Below are positions 50,001 to 53,614 of a stretch of DNA of 64,000 nucleotides, one piece after another. The DNA comes from Cladorhizidae sp. MBARI D1340-BT2 (Eukaryota > Porifera > Demospongiae > Poecilosclerida > Cladorhizidae). The position numbers were made by a program, and so were the translations under genes. Every line of letters begins with the position of its first letter. Position 1 is the first letter of the stretch. The DNA lies in contig JAQNBH010000017.1 in assembly GCA_028752905.1 (NCBI GenBank), positions 34,436,364 to 34,500,363 of the forward strand, read 5' to 3'. The notes under the pieces are model-generated. The model ran no database searches and was not told the DNA's origin. It was given only the letters and a program-made list of their open reading frames with translations.

Positions 50001-50510
50001 GGCAAAGCAGTCCTCTTAATTTTCAAAGGACTCCATTACAGACTAGTGGGAACACCCCTACACCTCGATTCTGAACTAGAATATGCCACTGTATATCATA
50101 TCACCTCTTCACTATTTGCTATAGCTAGGTGTAGAGATAATTAATTACTATCTGTGGTTAAAGTTGTAACAATGTGGCTCATTAATTTCCTGTAATCATT
50201 CACCTGCAAGTCAGGTAGCTATCTTAAAGCCTTTTAATAAGAGTGAAAGTTTCGTGTGGTGTGTGTGAGTTCTAACAGCACAAACACTACAATACTGCAT
50301 CAGGGATGTTATCTTATTGACATGCTATCAATCCAATTCCTATGATTAACTAGGTGGCAGCAAAGGCACAACTATGAATCAAACACTATACAATATCATT
50401 ATCCTAGCATCTCTATCCAATTCTCAATAAATCATTAGCTCTATTTTTTTTTAAAGCTCACCTTGGTGAAGCAGCAGTAGGATTATGCCTGGAATCATTT
50501 TGTAGTTCAT
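1873..50510 (-). CDS. Large split gene: secreted Cys-rich plus tandem Calx-beta protein (16 exons in window, 3' end outside)
   Basis: This is a model of the whole gene, assembled by eye. In transcript order the exons are 50510-50462 (signal peptide), 49613-49387 (Cys-rich), 42438-42301, 36977-36783, 34355-34209, 33120-32911, 28487-28347, 27968-27765, 27071-26934, 22900-22706, 20838-20692, 19621-19412, 15168-15028, 14630-14427, 7473-7336 and 2067-1873. The 14 short exons alternate N-half and C-half of the Calx-beta fold (a Ca-binding immunoglobulin-like sandwich) and total 2403 nt, 801 codons. All have AG/GT borders and are phase 1-1. Joining them gives in-frame domain borders such as ILDND-EVVI, DDD-TIVFGF and MDND-EITIG, as expected for consecutive Calx-beta repeats. 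The likely role is an extracellular or membrane-attached Ca-dependent adhesion or matrix protein; that is family inference. The link from the Cys-rich exon to the first Calx-beta exon rests on a weak donor and is the least certain step. The last domains and any membrane anchor lie before position 1. Confidence 0.72.
2420..2774 (-). other. Coding-like decayed remnant, unassigned, in intron (U1)
   Basis: A minus-strand frame (2586-2774) reads [15 protein letters not shown], then [14 protein letters not shown], then [11 protein letters not shown] and FGIIWISS. A second frame just downstream (about 2480-2610) reads [17 protein letters not shown] and [12 protein letters not shown]. Both are recognisable in U2 (23280-23593) and U3 (37440-37770) with small substitutions. 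Together they look like one reading frame broken by a frameshift. I do not recognise the family. It could be a transposon fragment captured in the ancestral intron. It is not counted as an exon because splice signals and frame are not kept. Confidence 0.3.
2775..7199. other. Long intron of the Calx-beta gene, U1
   Basis: AT-rich intron. It holds a full palindromic MITE (4213-4394) and a badly decayed relative near 3069-3130 (a..acatctagctgaaacat). The ORFs at 4354-4613, 4803-5086, 6075-6317 and 6491-6688 overlap on both strands, contain no known motif and are broken in other unit copies, so no gene is supported. Confidence 0.6.
4213..4394. repeat. Palindromic MITE, full copy (U1)
   Basis: Imperfect inverted ends: CTCAGCAAACACTCAGTTGACATA on the left and the complement TATGTCAACTGAGAG..TTGTTGAGAG on the right. 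The centre carries the family core CCTGATGAAG-ACTAG-AGCAT-CTAGT-CGAAA. The left half of the core is degraded in this copy. The copies at 24936-25126 (U2) and 39188-39372 (U3) are at the same position in the unit, so the insertion predates the duplications. Confidence 0.7.
7200..7287. repeat. Half-MITE next to the N-half exon (U1)
   Basis: One arm only of the palindromic family: the CTCTCAATG.TTTCGACTAGA..GTCTAG..TTCATCAGGAATAA part in plus orientation. The core hairpin is intact though the other arm is absent. Orthologous copies lie at 26805-26882 and 42166-42250. It ends about 50 bp before the exon edge at 7336. Confidence 0.65.
7336..7473 (-). CDS. Calx-beta N-half exon (type c), U1
   Basis: The exon is 138 nt, phase 1-1. 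The acceptor is ..TTGTTGTAG and the donor GTGAGTG. It encodes [16 protein letters not shown], then [20 protein letters not shown] and VYQDRGAVG, the first half of a Calx-beta domain with the usual DEG turn after the first strand. Its product is identical to that of the U3 copy, with two silent base changes; U2 differs at several residues. It continues in frame into 1873-2067. Confidence 0.83.
7474..10059. other. Intron segment shared only by U1 and U3
   Basis: From about 7670 onward this stretch matches 42640-44993 but has no counterpart in U2. It contains a 13-base poly-G run (7930-7942). A minus-strand frame at 8057-8296 reads [15 protein letters not shown] and later [10 protein letters not shown]. 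Its U3 copy keeps length but changes mostly replacement sites, so it is probably a transposon scrap rather than a gene. A plus-strand frame at 8574-8813 is also unassigned. Around 9170-9340 are short inverted repeats (CAAAGTTGTC / GACAACTTTG). Confidence 0.5.
10060..10231 (-). repeat. G1 3' LTR, U1
   Basis: A 172-bp LTR with TG..CA ends. Read on the minus strand it starts TGTGGTGATCTGG and ends AAATCACAACA. It is preceded on that strand by a purine-rich tract (AACAAAGGGGTGAA) typical of a polypurine tract. It is nearly identical to the two LTRs of the U3 copy. Confidence 0.85.
10213..13396 (-). pseudogene. G1 gag-pol remnant, U1
   Basis: In minus-strand order: zinc knuckles (13037-13396, two C-x2-C-x4-H-x4-C boxes), protease-like (12647-13033, LVDSESSES), RT (12258-12641 with [15 protein letters not shown]; 11957-12202 with [11 protein letters not shown]), RNase H (11527-11841, [16 protein letters not shown]), the RNase H/integrase junction (11268-11456), integrase core (10947-11234 and 10687-11007, with D in NDFKGPL, D in VHSD and E in NGQIEKCNG) and integrase tail (10213-10602, [21 protein letters not shown]). 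Frame breaks lie between these blocks, so no complete polyprotein is encoded. RT motif A is still readable here, unlike in the U3 copy. Confidence 0.8.
13708..14426. other. Filler at the G1 truncation junction, then U2-like intron
   Basis: Bases 13708 to about 14145 match neither U3 nor U2. They contain a direct repeat of about 48 bp (ACTATCACATAAAGAATAC.., at about 13994 and 14077). From about 14150 (TCTATTTTACTTGTACACATC) the sequence aligns with U2 at about 27460. This is the join between the U3-like and U2-like parts of U1. Confidence 0.6.
14427..14630 (-). CDS. Calx-beta C-half exon (type b), U1
   Basis: The exon is 204 nt, phase 1-1, with acceptor ..TATGTTCAG and donor GTAAGTG. It encodes [18 protein letters not shown], then [20 protein letters not shown], ending LIMDNDG. 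The NDDE.HE.DE.F acidic cluster and the DND terminus are typical of Calx-beta. The split codon with 15028-15168 gives Ala (DDQTT-A-NSGED). The U2 copy (27765-27968) is the same length and differs at three residues in the readable part. Confidence 0.85.
15028..15168 (-). CDS. Calx-beta N-half exon (type b), U1
   Basis: The exon is 141 nt, phase 1-1, with acceptor ..CCTATACAG and donor GTAAGAA. It encodes [17 protein letters not shown], then [19 protein letters not shown] and [10 protein letters not shown]. This is a textbook first half of Calx-beta (F.. .Y.V.EG.G.V.L.V...G). Directly upstream in the transcript, a type-a C-half exon would supply the T of TIVFGF. Confidence 0.87.
15215..15414. 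repeat. Palindromic MITE, full copy (U1, next to G2)
   Basis: Both arms are present: GAACTCTCAGTTGATATAATAATATTACAATAAC.. up to the ACTAGATGCTCTAG core, then CCTGATGACC and the mirror arm GTCGAAACGTCAAGA..AATTTCAAGTTGATTATGTGAAAGTTATTGTAAT. It ends about 27 bp before the G2 LTR. The U2 counterpart is 28574-28768. Confidence 0.75.
15441..15626 (-). repeat. G2 3' LTR, U1
   Basis: About 186 bp. It aligns with 18990-19178 with many substitutions and small indels, so the element is old. On the minus strand it is preceded by purine-rich AGTGAGGAG. Confidence 0.8.
16192..18969 (-). pseudogene. G2 gag-pol remnant, U1
   Basis: Heavily broken. Integrase-core pieces occur in two frames at 16192-16536: one reads [11 protein letters not shown], the other [18 protein letters not shown] and [13 protein letters not shown]. 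An RT stretch surrounds 17831-18016. The gag start at 18969 reads [15 protein letters not shown], 20 bp inside the 5' LTR. That start is characteristic of mag/K02A2.6-like gypsy elements in my memory. The leader GGTGACGAGACTGGATT could be a tRNA-Ser type primer site; this is tentative. Confidence 0.7.
18990..19178 (-). repeat. G2 5' LTR, U1
   Basis: About 189 bp, TGTGATATCC..CCACA on the plus strand, followed by GTTGC. Confidence 0.8.
19412..19621 (-). CDS. Calx-beta C-half exon (type a), U1
   Basis: The exon is 210 nt, phase 1-1, with acceptor ..CTCTGTAG and donor GTATGTT. The minus-strand product reads [16 protein letters not shown], then [20 protein letters not shown], then [18 protein letters not shown]. 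The VDDN.FE.DVENF acidic motif and the DDD end mark the second half of Calx-beta. U2 copy 32911-33120 has the same length. An open frame on the opposite strand here is only a shadow. Confidence 0.85.
19930..20340. repeat. Internally repetitive purine-rich intron segment
   Basis: Between the type-a exons the plus strand has recurring blocks (GGGATGAGGAGAGAGCA, GCTGCACTG, AGCAAA) spaced by about 60-70 bp. U2 has the same at 33480-33840. It is non-coding, since the frames on either strand are broken. Confidence 0.5.
20692..20838 (-). CDS. Calx-beta N-half exon (type a), U1
   Basis: The exon is 147 nt, phase 1-1, with acceptor ..GTATTGCAG and donor GTAATGA. It encodes [18 protein letters not shown], then [17 protein letters not shown] and [10 protein letters not shown]. 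This is a less typical first half (S-E-S-D-G in place of V-D-E-G), but the next exon completes it in frame (AVS-G-DDYGD). U2 copy 34209-34355 has the same length. Confidence 0.8.
21112..21350. repeat. Trinucleotide-rich tail (TTA/TTG)n at the unit boundary
   Basis: Dense TTATTATTG repeats. They directly follow, on the minus strand, the end of the non-LTR reverse transcriptase remnant at 21372, so they may derive from its 3' tail. U2/U3 equivalent: 34636-34810. Confidence 0.6.
21372..22250 (-). pseudogene. Non-LTR reverse transcriptase C-terminal remnant, U2
   Basis: The minus-strand frames in order are [15 protein letters not shown] (21900-22241), [18 protein letters not shown] (21817-22071), a broken WDAT/DTFAPSH region, then VAIETLG and, near 21375-21450, [15 protein letters not shown], matching the family end Y..QR.SVAIQRGN. 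The order follows the C-terminal third of the family ORF, but it is split across frames. An open frame on the opposite strand (21875-22174) is a shadow. Confidence 0.62.
22706..22900 (-). CDS. Calx-beta C-half exon (type c), U2
   Basis: The exon is 195 nt, phase 1-1. It reads [12 protein letters not shown], then [17 protein letters not shown], ending ILDNDG. Frame, length and splice sites (CCAG acceptor, GTAAGAG donor) are the same as in U1 and U3. It differs from both around the NLYE..EE loop, so U2 is the outlier of the three. Confidence 0.85.
24936..25126. repeat. Palindromic MITE (U2)
   Basis: Same insertion as 4213-4394. The core here has lost two bases: CTGATGA-ACTAG-AGCAT-CTAGT-CGAAA. 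Confidence 0.7.
26805..26882. repeat. Half-MITE (U2)
   Basis: Same insertion as 7200-7287. Confidence 0.6.
26934..27071 (-). CDS. Calx-beta N-half exon (type c), U2
   Basis: The exon is 138 nt, phase 1-1. It reads [18 protein letters not shown], then [20 protein letters not shown]. The DEG turn is NEG here. It continues in frame to 22706-22900. Splice sites are as in U1 and U3. Confidence 0.82.
27072..27764. other. Short intron, U2, lacking G1
   Basis: About 690 bp, whereas U1 has about 6.95 kb between the same two exons. Neither G1 nor the 2.3-kb segment beside it is present. The sequence between about 27265 and 27460 is unique to U2. Confidence 0.65.
27765..27968 (-). CDS. Calx-beta C-half exon (type b), U2
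   Basis: The exon is 204 nt, phase 1-1. It reads [18 protein letters not shown], then [20 protein letters not shown], ending LIMDNDG. Acceptor ..TATGTTCAG, donor GTAAGTG. Confidence 0.85.
28347..28487 (-). CDS. Calx-beta N-half exon (type b), U2
   Basis: The exon is 141 nt, phase 1-1. It reads [17 protein letters not shown], then [18 protein letters not shown] and GTADDQAT. Acceptor ..TATGCAG, donor GTAAGAA. It is nearly identical to the U1 exon (P/Q and T/A changes). Confidence 0.87.
28574..28768. repeat. Palindromic MITE (U2, next to G2)
   Basis: Same insertion as 15215-15414. The hairpin centre is GGAATTCC, flanked by CATCA / TGATG. Confidence 0.72.
28787..28974 (-). repeat. G2 3' LTR, U2
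   Basis: About 188 bp, TGTGATATCC..AACCACA on the plus strand. Confidence 0.8.
29359..31466 (-). pseudogene. G2 pol remnant, U2
   Basis: Minus-strand order: RT at 31266-31466 ([18 protein letters not shown], motif A with its Asp), the integrase zinc-binding region at 29971-30174 ([20 protein letters not shown], then C..C), integrase core at 29598-30007 ([19 protein letters not shown] with the second catalytic Asp) and a C-terminal tail at 29359-29613. The N-terminal part of the core is in another frame ([18 protein letters not shown]). The blocks are interrupted by stops and frame changes. Confidence 0.75.
32441..32629 (-). repeat. G2 5' LTR, U2
   Basis: 189 bp. The gag start ATGGCT lies about 20 bp inside it on the minus strand. 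Confidence 0.8.
32911..33120 (-). CDS. Calx-beta C-half exon (type a), U2
   Basis: The exon is 210 nt, phase 1-1. It reads [15 protein letters not shown], then [20 protein letters not shown], ending QIIDDD. Acceptor ..CTCTGTAG, donor GTATGTT. It is as in U1 apart from a few residues. Confidence 0.85.
34209..34355 (-). CDS. Calx-beta N-half exon (type a), U2
   Basis: The exon is 147 nt, phase 1-1. It reads [18 protein letters not shown], then [17 protein letters not shown] and [10 protein letters not shown]. Acceptor ..GTGTTGCAG, donor GTAATGA. Confidence 0.8.
34636..34810. repeat. Trinucleotide-rich tail between U2 and U3
   Basis: TTATTATTGTTG repeats followed by AT-rich sequence. It takes the same position relative to the reverse transcriptase remnant as 21112-21350. 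Confidence 0.6.
34850..35690 (-). pseudogene. Non-LTR reverse transcriptase C-terminal remnant, U3
   Basis: Very similar to positions 1-715: [15 protein letters not shown] (35305-35571), [18 protein letters not shown] (35270-35509), then [17 protein letters not shown] (34939-35223). It extends about 90 bp further down than the U1 copy, which is cut by the window edge. It is frame-broken. Confidence 0.62.
36783..36977 (-). CDS. Calx-beta C-half exon (type c), U3
   Basis: The exon is 195 nt, phase 1-1. It reads [12 protein letters not shown], then [17 protein letters not shown], then TDDTEVTLS, ending ILDNDG. It is the second exon of the first Calx-beta domain of the protein. Splice sites are identical to those in U1. 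Confidence 0.85.
39188..39372. repeat. Palindromic MITE (U3)
   Basis: Same insertion as 4213-4394. Core CTGATGA-A-GACTAG-AGCAT-CTAGTC-GAAA intact. Confidence 0.7.
42166..42250. repeat. Half-MITE (U3)
   Basis: Same insertion as 7200-7287. Confidence 0.6.
42301..42438 (-). CDS. Calx-beta N-half exon (type c), U3: first Calx-beta exon of the gene
   Basis: The exon is 138 nt, phase 1-1. The product is identical to that of 7336-7473 ([16 protein letters not shown], then [20 protein letters not shown]). It follows the Cys-rich exon in transcript order, with the G1-bearing intron between them. If spliced from the donor at about 49441, the joint reads ..MNDY-EITIG. Confidence 0.82.
42439..44993. 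other. First-intron segment shared with U1
   Basis: Matches 7474-10059. It contains a 16-base poly-G run (42894-42909) and the unassigned frames 43023-43262 (minus strand, [15 protein letters not shown]) and 43539-43736 (plus strand). Confidence 0.5.
44994..45164 (-). repeat. G1 3' LTR, U3
   Basis: 171 bp with TG..CA ends. The polypurine tract AACAAAGGGGTGAA lies immediately upstream on the minus strand (about 45165-45178). Confidence 0.87.
45146..45514 (-). pseudogene. G1 integrase C-terminal tail, U3
   Basis: Reads [18 protein letters not shown] and [13 protein letters not shown], then a Pro/Ser-rich end with [14 protein letters not shown]. The [11 protein letters not shown] segment is a conserved tail in this gypsy clade. 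It ends in the 3' LTR. Confidence 0.7.
45621..46168 (-). pseudogene. G1 integrase core, U3
   Basis: Two frames. 45881-46168 carries [12 protein letters not shown] (the zinc-binding end), then [15 protein letters not shown] (first catalytic Asp) and [17 protein letters not shown]. 45621-45941 carries [12 protein letters not shown] (second Asp), then [17 protein letters not shown] (catalytic Glu) and [12 protein letters not shown]. The DDE triad is readable but lies across a frameshift that the U1 copy also has. Confidence 0.8.
46202..46679 (-). pseudogene. G1 RNase H and start of integrase, U3
   Basis: 46473-46679 reads [18 protein letters not shown], then [12 protein letters not shown] and [15 protein letters not shown] (RNase H Asp and Glu). 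46202-46390 reads [19 protein letters not shown] and [16 protein letters not shown] (the integrase HH zinc finger). A frame change between them is shared with U1. Confidence 0.78.
46891..47577 (-). pseudogene. G1 reverse transcriptase, U3
   Basis: 47197-47577 starts with the pre-motif region ([19 protein letters not shown], then [20 protein letters not shown]). A 2-bp insertion near 47265 (GAATATACCC versus GAATACCC in U1) destroys motif A. 46891-47136 carries the catalytic box as [18 protein letters not shown], with Asn at the second Asp of YxDD, and ends [13 protein letters not shown]. Confidence 0.8.
47583..47945 (-). pseudogene. G1 aspartic protease, U3
   Basis: Reads [18 protein letters not shown], a retropepsin flap region in which the usual D-S-G is D-S-E in both U1 and U3. 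Later [15 protein letters not shown] resembles the second conserved hydrophobic Gly-Asp strand. It ends just before the RT block, in another frame. Confidence 0.7.
47973..48332 (-). pseudogene. G1 gag zinc knuckles, U3
   Basis: Two canonical nucleocapsid boxes: [14 protein letters not shown] and [14 protein letters not shown], each C-x2-C-x4-H-x4-C. Confidence 0.82.
48476..48769 (-). pseudogene. G1 gag N-terminus, U3
   Basis: Begins [17 protein letters not shown] 22 bp inside the 5' LTR; then [15 protein letters not shown] and [12 protein letters not shown]. These features (W..W...F, ARH.L..R.Q) are those of a small gypsy capsid. The start is the first ATG after the LTR. A frame break separates it from the knuckles. 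The 5' part (above 48.64 kb) is absent from U1. Confidence 0.7.
48774..48842 (-). promoter_or_regulatory. Possible self-priming primer-binding site of G1
   Basis: Directly inside the 5' LTR, TTTATACAACTA (48779-48790, minus strand) is perfectly complementary over 12 nt to TAGTTGTATAAA inside the LTR (48826-48837); extended, 16 of 17 positions pair. No TGG-starting tRNA-type site is seen. This resembles the self-primed Tf1/sushi arrangement. Caution: the LTR arm also contains TATAAAA, which could simply be the promoter TATA box. Confidence 0.45.
48792..48963 (-). repeat. G1 5' LTR, U3
   Basis: 172 bp with TG..CA ends. It differs from the 3' LTR at a handful of sites plus a few small indels. 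Confidence 0.87.
49130..49222. repeat. Half-MITE between Cys-rich exon and G1
   Basis: ATTCCTGATGAAGGCTAGAG..CTAGTCGAAACGTCAAGAGAG, then AATTCAAGTTGATTATTGAGAAGGTTAT. Only one arm; the core is intact. Confidence 0.65.
49387..49613 (-). CDS. Cys-rich exon, second exon of the secreted gene (or terminal exon)
   Basis: Starts at acceptor ..TTATGCTATTAG in phase 1, which matches the signal-peptide exon. The joined reading is [11 protein letters not shown], then [18 protein letters not shown], then [18 protein letters not shown] and CRDCMNDYG, with seven Cys. Read to the TGA it gives a complete 91-residue secreted protein. Two in-frame phase-1 donors precede the stop: TATG|GTCAGT (about 49441) and TTGG|GTATAT. 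Using the first joins this domain to the Calx-beta exon at 42438. I recall similar Cys modules at the N-terminus of sponge Calx-beta proteins, but could not check. Confidence 0.65.
49818..50147 (+). pseudogene. Retroelement RT tail-like remnant in first intron
   Basis: The plus-strand frame of 109 codons reads [19 protein letters not shown], then [15 protein letters not shown] and [14 protein letters not shown]. The order resembles a frequent retroelement C-terminus (AY.QR..EVEH.SF.PL, ..G.A...YKRL, ..RC) known from marine invertebrate and fish elements. It is degenerate. It lies antisense in the intron between the signal-peptide and Cys-rich exons. Confidence 0.4.
50462..50510 (-). CDS. Signal-peptide exon
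   Basis: 49 nt from ATG to a strong donor CAAG|GTGAGC, phase 1. It encodes [16 protein letters not shown]: a Lys followed by a run of Ile and Leu, a compact signal peptide. The exon is too short to stand out as an ORF. It joins exactly in phase to 49613-49387. Confidence 0.65.
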
Positions 50511-50701
50511 GTCTTGTTATCTTCTTTAAAAAAACAACTGATTCTGGACCGGTTTTAATATCACCACAGGTTTATATTTAGGGCTGGATATCACATTTAA
50601 TTGCCCCACCCAAGGGAGTTGAACTAACCCCCTCCCCAAACCCTTTGATCGCCTGGAACGATCACTAACCTGTGAAATGTTTCTGATTAGAGCTAGCTTG
50701 T

Positions 50702-50713
50702 ATGCGCATGCGG
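50702..50713. promoter_or_regulatory. NRF1-like palindrome in a CpG-rich patch
   Basis: ATGCGCATGCGG matches the NRF1 core (YGCGCATGCGCR). It sits in the only GC-rich patch nearby (50700-50750, with GGCGCGGC and TTCGCGG), about 190 bp upstream of the signal-peptide ATG. This is a plausible core promoter for the minus-strand gene; inference from motif and position only. Confidence 0.4.
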
Positions 50714-51469
50714 GTACCACTGGCGCGGCTGACAGGGTTCGCGGTAGAGTGTGTTAAAAATAAAGCCTCTTGAGATAGTCGCTTGCTAAATTGCTTATTC
50801 CTAGAAGAAGAGTGAGAGAGAGGGATGGGGGGGGGGAGAGGGAGACAGACAAAGACCTGGGGTAAGGTTATTTTTAGTAAAGGTTAGCAGATTTTCAATC
50901 GATCTAGCTACAGCGATCCTAACTGGCTCACGAAAACCCTATAAAAGAAAGGGCATGAAATATTCTCTATCATAAATTCATCGAAGATGTCCTGTAATTG
51001 TAGGATGTCCTGTAATTGTGTTTGTCCATGTACTAAATGTAGTGGATTTTCAGTTAAATAATAAGGCCAACTGCCAGTTGGTGGGTGTTCATCAACCATA
51101 TTACCATTCACTCATGTCTACTGTACACAACTCACTTTTGTCAAGGTTGGTAAAGTCATTATATATATATTATTATTAATTACACCTGCTGAGCCCTCCC
51201 TCACCAATGGCTCAATATCTGATGAATGCATTCCAGTTGCAGGATCAACTGTGCAATGGCTGGTCACTTGCGTAGTACCTGCCACCTGATTGTAGGCTGC
51301 CCATTGGTGCGATAAGATAGTCACAGCCCTAATGTGTGCACTGATTATTGGTAGCAGTGGAGCTGGGACATCTCTATATAGCCTATTAGGAGACTTGATG
51401 ACAACAGAACTGATAATAGTGCTTCTGGGCATGGAAAATGAAAGTACTCTACCTAATTACACTAACCAT
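50714..51469. other. Intergenic stretch upstream of the secreted gene
   Basis: Contains a purine-rich patch (50800-50860, with GAGAGAG and an interrupted G run) and an 18-bp direct repeat near 50985-51020 (GATGTCCTGTAATTGT). A minus-strand open frame at 51118-51432 (104 codons) has no motif I recognise and no clear splice context. Nothing else is supported. Confidence 0.5.
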
Positions 51470-51650
51470 TCCAATAATCAACTTGAAATTTTCTCTCTAA
51501 CATTTTTACTAGATGCTACAGCCTTCAATTATTCCTGATGAAGGCTAGAGCATCTAGTCAAAACATTGAGAGAGTAAATTTCAGATTGATTAGTGAGAAG
51601 GTCATTGTAATTTCAATATGTCAACTTAGAGTTTGTTGAGAATTCTGTAT
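51470..51650. repeat. Palindromic MITE, full copy
   Basis: Left arm CAATAATCAACTTGAAATTTTCTC to ACTAGATGCTACAG, centre TTATTCCTGATGAAGGCTAG, right arm to ATATGTCAACTTAGAGTTTG. The core has CAAAAC instead of CGAAAC here. Confidence 0.68.
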
Positions 51651-52160
51651 CCACCATTCCAAATAATTATAAATACATGTACCAAACTTCATTTGTAGCA
51701 TGTCCTTGATGATGCCAATAGTACTAAAATTGGTGTGGTAATGAAACAGCATTTGTACAGTGGGCATGGTCACATGGAGATTGCGCATACTCCGAGGTGC
51801 TGGTTTTTATCTTTGATCCCGCTATTTCCCTTACATATTAGTGCTGCATTAGGCCTTCTCAGCTATGCTAGAACTTTCTTCGTCGCACCTTCACTCACCA
51901 CTTAGTGCCAGGCATTTGGTTGTTTAGCGCCACACTTCTAATCCCAACCTGTGCGATAATCCTGTACCCTTCCCTGGTCTTAATGGGAGGTTTCACCATT
52001 AAACTTGCTGGTAGAATTTCTTCATCATGGCATCTCATGCTGAACATGTGGTGATTCTCCCACCGAGCCTTCCGGTGTAAAATCTTGTAGTTAGCATCAC
52101 AATAATTTATGGGTATCGCTACCCGTAGGTTTCCCTTAAATAAAGTCTGAATAAATTATC
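51651..52160. other. Unassigned intergenic sequence
   Basis: No coding signal. It ends in a MITE scrap (TATCAGTTGACATAATAACATTACAAT at about 52157) that runs into the AAT repeats. Confidence 0.5.
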
Positions 52161-52254
52161 AGTTGACATAATAACATTACAATAATAATTATGATAATAA
52201 TAATGTAACAATAATAATAATGACAACAATAATAATAACAATAGCCCAAATCGA

Positions 52255-52333
52255 CAGAGTACCTGCTCCAGAGACTATCCATGGCGGTCCAGCGGGGGAA
52301 CTGCACATCTGTACTGGGCAGCACGGGCATCTG
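52255..52333 (+). pseudogene. Extreme 3' end of a non-LTR reverse transcriptase ORF (fragment 1)
   Basis: The plus-strand frame reads EYLLQRLSMAVQRGN, then SVLGSTGI and stop. This is the last ~25 residues of the family seen in the U1-U3 remnants. It follows an AAT/ACA repeat. Confidence 0.55.
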
Positions 52334-52506
52334 ACACTTTCCCATTCATAATTTTTCATTAAATTTGTATTGTTTGTCCCAGAATATTGTATTGTTTCAT
52401 TAAATAACAACAATAATAAACAAAAAACAATAACAACAATAATTATAACAACAAACAACAACAAGAAGAATGACAACAACAATGATGATGACAATAATAA
52501 GAAGAA

Positions 52507-52606
52507 GAACTGGGGAGTGAATGCCCGTGCTTACCTCCTTCAGCGTCTCTCTGTGGCAGTCCAGCGGGGGAATGCCTTGTCTGTTTTGGGGTCGATTGGG
52601 AGTTGA
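52507..52606 (+). pseudogene. Extreme 3' end of a non-LTR reverse transcriptase ORF (fragment 2)
   Basis: Reads ARAYLLQRLSVAVQRGN, then ALSVLGSIGS and stop. Same family end, again directly preceded by AAC/AAT repeats and followed by AT-rich sequence. Confidence 0.6.
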
Positions 52607-52669
52607 ACTTGTTAGCTTTTTAGTTATTTAAGTTATTTATTTATATATTTATTGTTAATTAGTGGTATT

Positions 52670-53000
52670 TTTGTCATATAACTATATAGCAAGTGTTAAT
52701 TAGTGATAATAATACTAATACTACTACTACTAATAATAATGATGATGATGATGATGATGATGATGATAATGATAATAATAATATAATAATAATAATAATA
52801 TAATAATAATAATAATAATAAATAATAATAATAAATAATAATAATAATAATAATAACTAATAACAATAATAATAACAACAACAATAATAACAGCAACAAT
52901 AACAACAATAATAACATGAAAACAACAATAACAACAAAAAGAAGAACAACAATAATGATGATAATAATAAATAACAACAACAACAACAATAATAATTGGT
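52670..53000. repeat. Long (AAT)n/(GAT)n/(AAC)n compound microsatellite
   Basis: About 330 bp of imperfect trinucleotide repeats. The open frames through it (poly-Ile, poly-Leu, poly-Tyr) are artefacts. Confidence 0.9.
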
Positions 53001-53285
53001 GAGCCTTGGTGATTTAGACAGAAAACTTGGTATTGCAGAGCATGGTTTATATAAATTTCTAGAGCCTTTACCCACTTGAGTTGCCCTTATTTCCACACAG
53101 ATCTGGAGCAGCCAAAATCAAGGAAACTTCGAATTCACCATTTCCACATAATAATGGTCTTTTCCTTTTTTTATCCATTTTTATTTTATTTTTAATTCTT
53201 CGAATTCTTCGAAGCAGAACGAGTAATCTTGGTTAATCCTCCAACCACATATATATAATATAAATATCATTATAAAATGTTAGAA

Positions 53286-53614
53286 AAGAAAAAATTATAT
53301 ATATCCATGCCTTATCCATTTCTGTGAATATGTATCTATGCCTATCCATGCAGAAATAGGATATACAGACTATCTCATTTCTATTTATATGTATCCATGC
53401 CTTATCTCACATATCCATGCCTTATCTCATTTCTGTATGTATCCATGCCTTATCCCATTTCCATGTATGTATCCATACCTTATTCCATTTCTGTATGTAT
53501 GTATCCATGCCTTATCTCATTTCTGTATGTATGCATCCTGGATTCCATGACTTATTCCATTTCTATAATATATGTATCCATGCCTATCCATGCCATATCC
53601 CATTTCTGTATGTG
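53286..53614. repeat. Minisatellite, ~30-bp unit, left piece
   Basis: Unit about TATCCATGCCTTATCTCATT followed by TCTGTATGTA, some ten imperfect copies. The same unit recurs at 55561-55665 and 60459-60600. Frames through it (MPYLISVC repeats) are not genes. Confidence 0.85.

Noticed and set aside
51118..51432. 104-codon minus-strand ORF upstream of the secreted gene
   Set aside because: No recognisable motif, composition like surrounding DNA, no splice partner; kept only as a mention in the intergenic entry.
52696..53096. Long ORFs of Leu, Ile, Tyr or Cys runs
   Set aside because: Translation of trinucleotide repeats on either strand; no coding content.
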